A stretch of 64,000 nucleotides of DNA, from NCBI RefSeq assembly GCF_014207445.1, contig NZ_JACHEM010000002.1:496001-560000 (forward strand), given 5' to 3'. The position numbers and the translations under genes were made by a program. The notes under the pieces were generated by a model, which saw nothing but the letters and a program-made list of their open reading frames with translations, had not been told where the DNA came from and ran no database searches. The DNA comes from Streptomyces candidus. Lineage in GTDB: Bacteria > Actinomycetota > Actinomycetes > Streptomycetales > Streptomycetaceae. This document shows positions 57,957-64,000 of the stretch, piece by piece. How positions within the stretch are numbered: the first letter of the stretch is position 1; every line of letters starts with the position of its first letter.

Positions 57957-59280
57957 CCACGACATCGACCGGACCGCGCTGGACGAGGTGGTCGCCTTCA
58001 CGTCCGACCTCATCCGCATCGACACCACCAACAGGGGCAGCGGCGACTGCTTCGAGCGGCCGGCCGCCGAGTACGCCGCCGAGCGCCTCGCCGACGCGGG
58101 CCTCGACGTGCACCTGCTGGAACGCACCCGGGGGCGCACCAACGTCGTCGCCCGCATCGCCGGGACGGACCCGTCCGCGGACGCGCTCCTGGTCCACGGC
58201 CACCTCGACGTCGTTCCGGCCGAACCCGCCGACTGGTCCGTGCACCCCTTCTCCGGGGAGGTCCGCGACGGCGTGGTGTGGGGGCGCGGCGCCGTCGACA
58301 TGAAGAACATGGACGCGATGGTGCTGTCCGTCGTCCGTGCCTGGGCGCGTACCGGGGTGCGGCCGCGCCGGGACATCGTAATCGCCTACACCGCCGACGA
58401 GGAGGCCAGTGCGATCGACGGCGCCGACTTCCTCGTCGAGGAACACGCGCATCTCTTCGAAGGCTGCACGGAAGGCGTCAGCGAGTCCGGCGCGTACACC
58501 TTCCACGCCGGACCAGGCATGGAGATCTACCCCATCGCCGCGGGTGAGCGAGGTACGGGCTGGCTCAAGCTCACCGGCTACGGGACGGCGGGGCACGGCT
58601 CCAAGGTCAATCCCGCCAACGCGGTGAGCCGTCTGGCAGCCGCCGTCGCCCGGATCGGCGAGCACGAGTGGCCGGTGCGTCTGACCCCGACGGTACGGGC
58701 CTGCCTGCGGGAGCTGGCCGCACTGCACGACCTGGACACCCCCGATCCGGACGACCCCGCCTTCGACGTGGACGCCCTGCTCAACAAGCTCGGCCATTCC
58801 GCCCGCCTGGTGGAGGCGACCGTGCGCAACAGCGCCAACCCGACCATGCTGACCGGCGGTTACAAGGTCAACGTCATCCCCGGCAGTGCGACCGCGCACG
58901 TTGACGGAAGGTTTCTGCCTGGCAGCGAGGAGGAATTCGCCGCGACCATGGACCGGCTGACCGGGGAGTACGTCGACTGGGAGTTCCACCACCGCTCGCC
59001 CGCCGTCGAGGCACCGGTCGACTCACCGACCTACCGGCAACTGGCGCGCTCGGTGAGGAAGTTCGCGCCGGAGGGGCGCGTCGTGCCGTACTGCATGTCG
59101 GGGGGTACGGACGCCAAGCAGTTCGCCAGGCTCGGTATCACCGGCTACGGGTTCTCGCCGCTGAAGCTGCCCGAGGGCTTCGACTACGAGGCGCTCTTCC
59201 ACGGGGTGGACGAACGCGTCCCGGTCGAAGCACTGCACTTCGGGGTGCGCGTGCTGGACCATTGCCTTCGCAGGGCTTGA
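57949..59280 (+). CDS. M20 family metallopeptidase
   Basis: The 443-residue peptidase has the M20 motifs LLVHGHLDVVP (metal His/Asp), 'WGRGAVDMKNMDAM' and 'IAYTADEEASAIDGADFL' (catalytic and metal glutamates), then a dimerisation domain and a C-terminal 'MSGGTDAKQFARLGI' with the last metal histidine region. Such enzymes remove amino acids from small peptides or deacylate amino acids. It overlaps the M55 gene, so both probably act on the same peptide pool. Confidence 0.93.
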   Translation: MGDHDIDRTALDEVVAFTSDLIRIDTTNRGSGDCFERPAAEYAAERLADAGLDVHLLERTRGRTNVVARIAGTDPSADALLVHGHLDVVPAEPADWSVHPFSGEVRDGVVWGRGAVDMKNMDAMVLSVVRAWARTGVRPRRDIVIAYTADEEASAIDGADFLVEEHAHLFEGCTEGVSESGAYTFHAGPGMEIYPIAAGERGTGWLKLTGYGTAGHGSKVNPANAVSRLAAAVARIGEHEWPVRLTPTVRACLRELAALHDLDTPDPDDPAFDVDALLNKLGHSARLVEATVRNSANPTMLTGGYKVNVIPGSATAHVDGRFLPGSEEEFAATMDRLTGEYVDWEFHHRSPAVEAPVDSPTYRQLARSVRKFAPEGRVVPYCMSGGTDAKQFARLGITGYGFSPLKLPEGFDYEALFHGVDERVPVEALHFGVRVLDHCLRRA

Positions 59281-59343
59281 CGCCCGCGCAGTCCGACGAC
59301 CACAGGGCTCAGGGAAGTCCGACCACAGCCGGGGAGTTGCAGC

Positions 59344-61332
59344 ATGGTGCCCATCGGGCCTTACGGAAGCTGGCCGTCACCGATCGACGCCGCGCTCGCC
59401 GCCTCGCACGACGGGGCACCGCAGTTCGTCGGCACGGTCGGCGACGAGGTGTGGTGGACCGCCCCCCGCCCCGAGGAGGCCGGCCGCCGGGCGCTGCTGA
59501 GGCTGCTGCCGGACGGCGGCGAGGAGTCCGTCCTGCCGGCCCCCTGGAACGTGCGCAGCCGGGTCGTCGAGTACGGCGGACAGCCCTGGGCCGGAACCCC
59601 GCGGGCCGCGGGCGGGCCGCTCGTCGCCTTCGTGAACTTCGCCGACCAGCGGCTGTACGCCTACGAGCCGGACGCCCCCGCCGCCGCCCCGCGCCCGCTG
59701 ACCCCCCTCTCGCCCGTCGGTGGCGGACTGCGCTGGGTCGACCCGGTGATCCACGGCGACGAGGTGTGGTGCGTACTGGAGGAGTTCACCGGCCCGGCGG
59801 CCACCGACGTGCGCCGGGTGATCGCCGCCGTGCCGCTGGACGGATCGGCGGCCGGGGACCGCACCCGGGTACGGGAGCTGAGCGACGGCCGGCACCGTTT
59901 CGTCACCGGGCCACGGCTCTCCCCGGACGGCCGGCAGGCCGCCTGGATCGGCTGGGACCACCCCCGGATGCCGTGGGACGGCACGGAGGTGCTGGTCGCC
60001 GAGATCCCCGCCGGCCGAGAGCCGTTCACGGGCGCGCGCACCGTCGCGGGCGGCGAGCAGGAGTCGGTCTGCCAGGTCGAGTGGGACCGTGACGGGACCC
60101 TGCTGTTCGCCTCCGACCGGGGCGGCTGGTGGGAGCTGTACCGGCTGCGCAGGGACGGGACCCGCATCAGCGGGGCGCTGTGCATGGGCCGGGAGGAGGA
60201 GTTCGGCGGACCGCTGTGGCAGATCGGACTGCGCTGGTTCCACCCCCTGGACAGCGGACTGATCGCCGTCGTGCACGGCGGGGGCGCCACCGCGCTCGGC
60301 ATACTCGATCCCGAGACCGGCGAACTCGTCGACGCGGCGGGCCCCTGGACCGCGTGGTCGCCCACCCTCGCCGTGTGCGGCGACCGGGTCGTCGGCGTCG
60401 CCGCCAGCCCGCGAAGCGGCCACGAGATCGTGGAACTCATCCCCGCCACCGGCCGTGCCCGTGTCATCGCCTCCCCGCACGACGACCCGGTCGACCCCAC
60501 GTACTACCCCGAACCCCTCATCCGTACCTTCGTCGGCCCCCAGGGCCACGACATCCACGCCCACATCTACCCGCCGCACCACCCCGAACGGATCGCCCCC
60601 GCCGACGAGCTGCCGCCCTACGTCGTCTGGGCACACGGCGGTCCCACCGACCACGCGCCCCTCGTCCTCGATCTGGAGATCGCCTACTTCACCTCGCGCG
60701 GCATCGGCGTCGCCGAGGTCAACTACGGCGGCTCCACCGGCTACGGGCGCGAGTACCGCAACCGGCTGCGCGGCCAGTGGGGCGTCGTCGACGTCGAGGA
60801 CTGCGCGGCGGTCGCCCTCGCCCTCGCCGAGGAGGGCACCGCCGACCCGCGCAGGCTCGCAGTCCGCGGCGGCAGCGCGGGCGGGTTCACCGTGGCCGCC
60901 TCCCTCGCGACGACGGACGTGTACGCGTGCGGCACCCTCAAGTACCCCGTACTCGACCTGGCGGCGTGGGCGACGGGGGAGACCCACGACCTGGAGTCCC
61001 GCTACCCCGAGTCCCTGGTCGGTCCGCCCGCGACCTGCCCCGAGGTCTACGCGCAGCGCTCGCCCGTCGAGAACGCCGACCGGATCACCGCCCCCTTCCT
61101 GCTGCTCCAGGGGCTCGACGACCCGGTCTGCCCGCCCGCGCAGGCCGAACGGTTCCTCGCTCTGATGACGGGGCGCGGCATACCGCACGCCTACCTCGCC
61201 TTCGAGGGCGAGGGGCACGGATTCCGCAGGGCCGACACCATGACCAGGGCACTGGAGGCCGAACTCTCGCTGTACGCGCAGGCCTTCGGCGCCGACCGCA
61301 CCGACGTTCCACGACTGGAGCTCGACAAGTGA
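59344..61332 (+). CDS. S9 family prolyl oligopeptidase
   Basis: The 662-residue serine peptidase has an N-terminal beta-propeller (about 1-390) and a C-terminal alpha/beta hydrolase domain with nucleophile Ser511 (GGSAGG), catalytic aspartate in QGLDDPVCPP and histidine in EGHGFR. Prolyl oligopeptidases and acylaminoacyl peptidases cut short peptides entering through the propeller; the family is set but the specificity is not. No signal peptide is present. The ribosome site is GGGGAG. The stop overlaps the next GTG. Confidence 0.92.
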   Translation: MVPIGPYGSWPSPIDAALAASHDGAPQFVGTVGDEVWWTAPRPEEAGRRALLRLLPDGGEESVLPAPWNVRSRVVEYGGQPWAGTPRAAGGPLVAFVNFADQRLYAYEPDAPAAAPRPLTPLSPVGGGLRWVDPVIHGDEVWCVLEEFTGPAATDVRRVIAAVPLDGSAAGDRTRVRELSDGRHRFVTGPRLSPDGRQAAWIGWDHPRMPWDGTEVLVAEIPAGREPFTGARTVAGGEQESVCQVEWDRDGTLLFASDRGGWWELYRLRRDGTRISGALCMGREEEFGGPLWQIGLRWFHPLDSGLIAVVHGGGATALGILDPETGELVDAAGPWTAWSPTLAVCGDRVVGVAASPRSGHEIVELIPATGRARVIASPHDDPVDPTYYPEPLIRTFVGPQGHDIHAHIYPPHHPERIAPADELPPYVVWAHGGPTDHAPLVLDLEIAYFTSRGIGVAEVNYGGSTGYGREYRNRLRGQWGVVDVEDCAAVALALAEEGTADPRRLAVRGGSAGGFTVAASLATTDVYACGTLKYPVLDLAAWATGETHDLESRYPESLVGPPATCPEVYAQRSPVENADRITAPFLLLQGLDDPVCPPAQAERFLALMTGRGIPHAYLAFEGEGHGFRRADTMTRALEAELSLYAQAFGADRTDVPRLELDK

Positions 61333-62285
61333 CGCATCGCTCGCCCGAGTTGTCCCGGCCGGCACGGTTGCGCCCCGGTGCGCGGGTGGCCGTGGTGGCC
61401 CCCAGCGGCCCGGTGCCCGAGGACCGGCTGGCGCAGGGCCTCGACATCCTGCGCGGCTGGGACCTCGACCCGGTGGTGCTGCCCCATGTCCTGGACCGGC
61501 ACCCGGAGTTCGGGTACCTGGCCGGGGACGACGCCGCCCGCGCCCGGGACCTCACCGAGGCGTGGTGCGACCCGACCGTGTCCGCCGTGCTGTGCGCACG
61601 CGGCGGGTACGGGGTCCAGCGCATGGTCGACCTCGTCGACTGGGCGGCCATGCGTGCGGCCACGGCGGCGTACGGCAGGCCCAAGGTCTTCGTCGGGTAC
61701 AGCGACATCACCGCACTGCACGAGGCGTTCGCCCGGCGCATGGGCGTCGCCACCCTGCACGGCCCGATGACCGCGACGCTCGCGTTCCTCAAGGACGGCC
61801 CCACCCAGGAGTCCCTGCGCGCCACTCTCTTCGCCCCGGAGACCGTCCGTACGCTCGGCCTGCCCACCGCGCGCACCCTGGTGCCCGGACGGGCGCACGG
61901 CGTCACCCTGGGCGGCTGCGTCTCGCTGCTCGCCGCGGACCTCGGCACCCCGTACGCCAGGCCCTCCGCGCGCGGCGGTCTCCTCCTCATCGAGGACGTC
62001 GGCGAAGAGGCGTACCGGCTGGACCGCGTCCTCACCCAACTCCTGCGCTCCGGCTGGCTGGACGGCGTCGCGGGGGTCGCCCTCGGGTCGTGGGCCCAGT
62101 GCGGAGCGTACGAGCAGGCGGTCCGGCCCGTGCTGCTGGACCGGCTGGGCGGACTCGGGGTGCCCGTGGTCGAGGAACTCGGCTTCGGACACTCGGCGAC
62201 CGCGCTGACCGTGCCGCTCGGTCTGCCCGCCGTGCTGGACGCGGACGCGGGAACGCTGACGCTGGACGCGCCCGCGCTGGTGTGA
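61329..62285 (+). CDS. LD-carboxypeptidase (S66)
   Basis: The 318-residue enzyme cleaves the L-D bond of murein tetrapeptide during peptidoglycan recycling. Family marks are ARGGYG near 90-95, Ser125 in GYSDIT, the glutamate in LLLIEDVGE and the histidine in FGHS; together they form the S66 Ser-His-Glu triad. It lacks a signal peptide, so it acts in the cytosol. Its GTGA overlap with the S9 gene and the M55/M20 neighbours argue for recycling or scavenging of wall peptides. Confidence 0.93.
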   Translation: MTHRSPELSRPARLRPGARVAVVAPSGPVPEDRLAQGLDILRGWDLDPVVLPHVLDRHPEFGYLAGDDAARARDLTEAWCDPTVSAVLCARGGYGVQRMVDLVDWAAMRAATAAYGRPKVFVGYSDITALHEAFARRMGVATLHGPMTATLAFLKDGPTQESLRATLFAPETVRTLGLPTARTLVPGRAHGVTLGGCVSLLAADLGTPYARPSARGGLLLIEDVGEEAYRLDRVLTQLLRSGWLDGVAGVALGSWAQCGAYEQAVRPVLLDRLGGLGVPVVEELGFGHSATALTVPLGLPAVLDADAGTLTLDAPALV

Positions 62286-62412
62286 GCGCACCGCCGCCGC
62301 CCGCGGCGTCACTCGGGGCCGACGGTGTGGCCCGGCGCCCGGCGGTGCGGTGCCCGGTGGCGTGCCGGGCCGGTGACGAGGGGAGGCGCGCCACCGGACG
62401 TACCATCGCCGG

Positions 62413-63039
62413 ATGTTCGAACCAGCCTCCCCCGCCCCCCACCACTCCGCCCCGGGCCCGCGGGTGGCCATCCGGCCGTTCCGCCTGACCGACGCGGAGG
62501 AGTTCACCGCGCGGGTCCGCGAGAGCCGAAAACTGCACGGGCCGTGGCTCGCGCCGCCGGACACCCCGGCGAAGTTCCGCAGGTACGCGGGCGCGCTGAT
62601 CGACGACCCGACCCGCGTCGGTTTCCTCGTCTGCACCCGCGACGACGACCGCATCGCGGGCTTCGTCAACATCAACAACATCGTCGAGGGAGCCTTCCAG
62701 AACGGCGCCCTCGGCTACGGCGCGTTCGCGCACGCCGTCGGCCGCGGCCTGCTGTCCGAGGGACTGGACCTGGTGCTCGACCGCGCCTTCGGGCGTCTGG
62801 GCCTGCACAGGCTGGAAGCGAACATCCAGCCCGGCAACGAGGCGTCCCGAGCCCTCGTCCGTAAGGCCCACTTCCGGTACGAGGGCTTCTCGCCCGACTT
62901 CCTGTTCCTCGCCGGCGCCTGGCGCGACCACGAACGCTGGGCGCTCACCGCACCCGAGTACCGGCCCCGGATTCCTTCGCGGGAGCCCGGGCGGCGCGAC
63001 GAGTGCGAGGCCCGCGCCGAGCACGAGGCGCGTGACTGA
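62413..63039 (+). CDS. GNAT N-acetyltransferase, RimJ/RimL-like
   Basis: The 208-residue protein has the acetyl-CoA-binding motif region 'LGYGAFAHAVGRGLLSEGLDLVLDRAFGRLGLHRLEANIQPGNEASRALVRKAHFRYEG', the standard RimJ/L layout. TACCAT (62401-62406) ends six bases before the ATG, so the gene is leaderless and separate from the upstream peptidase operon. The acceptor is unknown. The C-terminal 25 residues are charged and poorly structured. Confidence 0.9.
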   Translation: MFEPASPAPHHSAPGPRVAIRPFRLTDAEEFTARVRESRKLHGPWLAPPDTPAKFRRYAGALIDDPTRVGFLVCTRDDDRIAGFVNINNIVEGAFQNGALGYGAFAHAVGRGLLSEGLDLVLDRAFGRLGLHRLEANIQPGNEASRALVRKAHFRYEGFSPDFLFLAGAWRDHERWALTAPEYRPRIPSREPGRRDECEARAEHEARD

Positions 63040-63066
63040 GCACCTCCCCGCGTCGGCACGCGCCCG

Positions 63067-63095
63067 CCCGGTCCGGCCGGGAGCCGGACGCCGGG
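63067..63095. terminator. Hairpin between GNAT and VOC genes
   Basis: CCCGGTCCGGC (63067-63077) pairs with GCCGGACGCCGGG (63083-63095) with a two-base bulge and a CGGGA loop. It lies in the convergent junction and may terminate both genes. Confidence 0.5.
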
Positions 63096-63134
63096 CCGGG
63101 GAGCCGCGGCGTCGGACGCGCGCGGGGCCGGGGG

Positions 63135-63503
63135 TCAGGAACCCTCGGAGCCTCGCCGGTCCACGTACTCGAAGACCGATCCGTCCGGGTGCAGGACGAC
63201 CAGGTTGCGGCCCGCCGGGGTGACCACCGGACCTGCCACGATCTGCGCACCGGCTGCGGTGAGGGTCAGGCGGGCCTCGTCCACGTCCTTCACCGCGACC
63301 GTCGCCGCCACCTTGCGCAACAGGTCGATCTCCTCGCGGGGGCCGCTCATCACCAGGAAGCAGCCGACGGCGGCCACGGACACCCCGCCGCGCTCGAAGC
63401 GCAGGGCGCGCGATCCCGTGATGCGCTCGTAGAAGGCGGCCGTGGTGTCCAGTGCTGCGGTGTCGTCCACGTAGACGCGCAGGGTGGTTCCCAAGATCTC
63501 CAT
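63135..63503 (-). CDS. VOC/glyoxalase-fold protein
   Basis: The 122-residue protein is one vicinal-oxygen-chelate unit, with 'LRVYVDDTAALDTTAAFYERITG' at the start and 'GRNLVVLHPDGSVFEYVDR' at the end, giving two beta-alpha-beta-beta-beta modules. VOC proteins act as isomerases, dioxygenases or resistance binders; this copy has no clear metal set, so the role is open. TACCCT lies seven bases before the ATG (minus strand), again suggesting leaderless expression. Confidence 0.85.
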   Translation of the reverse strand: MEILGTTLRVYVDDTAALDTTAAFYERITGSRALRFERGGVSVAAVGCFLVMSGPREEIDLLRKVAATVAVKDVDEARLTLTAAGAQIVAGPVVTPAGRNLVVLHPDGSVFEYVDRRGSEGS

Positions 63504-63598
63504 ACGGAGAAGGGTAGTTGGGCGGGGGAGCGGAGGAGGTTCGTTCCGCCCTGCGAGCCGTCGTGCGGTGCGAGGGCGCGGGGCGCCGGGCGGGCGGG

Positions 63599-64000
63599 TC
63601 AGGGGCGGCAGAGGACCTCGCCGTGCGGCACCATGAACCAGGCGTCCTGGTGCGCACCCCACTCGCGCCAGCCGTCCGCGATCTCCGCGAGACGGTCGGC
63701 GGTGGTGTGCCCGCCCTCCACCGCGAGCGCCGCGTACGAGGAGGACACCGTGCGGTCCGCCCAGAGCCCGCTCCACCAGGCGAGTTCGTCCGGCTCCGCG
63801 TAGCACCAGACGCCCGCGGAGGACGTGATGTCGGTGAAGCCGGCCCGCTTGGCCCAGGAGCGCAACCGGCGTCCGGCGTCCGGCTCTCCGCCGTTGGATC
63901 GGGCCACCCTCCGGTACAGGTCCAACCAGCTGCGCATCTCCGGGAGTTCGGGAAACCAGGTCATCGCCGCGTAATCGCTGTCCCGGGCCGCGACGACACC
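63599..64000 (-). CDS. C-terminal part of a SAM-dependent methyltransferase (cut by window edge)
   Basis: The frame enters from the right edge in phase and gives 133 residues to its stop at 63599. 'YAAMTWFPELPEMRSWLDLYRRVARSNGGEPDAGRRLRSWAKRAGFTDI' matches the C-terminal half of UbiE/Coq5-like class I methyltransferases. The Rossmann motif I lies outside the window. The substrate is unknown. Confidence 0.8.
   Translation of the reverse strand, partial: GVVAARDSDYAAMTWFPELPEMRSWLDLYRRVARSNGGEPDAGRRLRSWAKRAGFTDITSSAGVWCYAEPDELAWWSGLWADRTVSSSYAALAVEGGHTTADRLAEIADGWREWGAHQDAWFMVPHGEVLCRP

Noticed and set aside
1..64000. tRNA, rRNA, CRISPR arrays, insertion sequences, integrases and attachment sites
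   Set aside because: None is supported: no cloverleaf-like or array-like repeats and no transposase or recombinase text in any frame.

Overview
The window is high-GC actinobacterial chromosome and almost certainly Streptomyces. The evidence is very high GC with G/C-rich third positions, frequent GTG starts and GTGA/ATGA stop-start overlaps, many leaderless promoters (a TANNNT box 6-8 nt before the start codon), a single rare TTA leucine codon noticed in the genes I inspected, and Streptomyces-type gene sets (the ccr-ecm-mcl-mch-mcd cluster, the cold-shock DEAD helicase with its SCO5918-like partner, F420-type oxidoreductases). I see no rRNA, tRNA, CRISPR array, integrase, transposase or phage gene. 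It looks like a chromosome arm or its flank, mixing conserved metabolic operons with accessory genes.

Layout. 1-2070: a secreted alpha/beta hydrolase (cut by the window edge) and an L,D-transpeptidase lipoprotein. 2308-6449: the most unusual part, a 554-residue protein of no family I can name, with two cysteine clusters and a DDMVD motif. It is divergent from an alpha/beta hydrolase translationally coupled to a cytochrome P450 that carries the TTA codon, and a 15-bp palindrome lies between them. This resembles a small uncharacterised biosynthetic locus. 6720-10321: gamma-glutamyltransferase, a second methionine aminopeptidase divergent from a small XRE regulator (both apparently leaderless), and a PPOX-fold oxidoreductase. 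10572-15292: a reductive pyrimidine/hydantoin catabolic operon (beta-ureidopropionase, aminotransferase, dihydropyrimidinase, LLM oxidoreductase). 15321-20282: housekeeping and orphan genes, including a lipoate ligase with rearranged domains. 20545-22568: the alkylation-repair pair alkA-ogt, followed by a decayed sirtuin, then a divergent ArsR regulator and MFS exporter around a palindromic operator. 25326-29099: NUDIX hydrolase, BCCT transporter, glycerate kinase.

29341-35812: a PucR-type regulator divergent from a complete branched-chain-amino-acid-type ABC transporter (five overlapping genes). 35873-39440: isochorismatase-fold hydrolase, then a cold-shock block (csp, DEAD-box helicase, SCO5918-like protein) with structured leaders. 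39733-41242: phosphatidylserine synthase and decarboxylase, whose products act in sequence to make phosphatidylethanolamine. 41411-50630: the ethylmalonyl-CoA pathway (ccr, ecm, mcl, mch, mcd), a TetR regulator and a tandem-fused 3-hydroxyacyl-CoA dehydrogenase, which together can take crotonyl-CoA through ethylmalonyl-, methylsuccinyl- and mesaconyl-CoA toward glyoxylate and propionyl-CoA.

51050-64000: a HEAT-repeat protein, a radical-SAM protein behind a LexA-type box, a DHA2 exporter with three C-terminal beta-sandwich repeats, a methyltransferase, and a peptide/cell-wall-peptide catabolic run (M55, M20, S9 peptidases and LD-carboxypeptidase) preceded by a possible 20-codon leader ORF. The window closes with a GNAT acetyltransferase, a VOC protein and a methyltransferase cut by the edge.

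All family calls come from reading motifs by eye. No database search was run.
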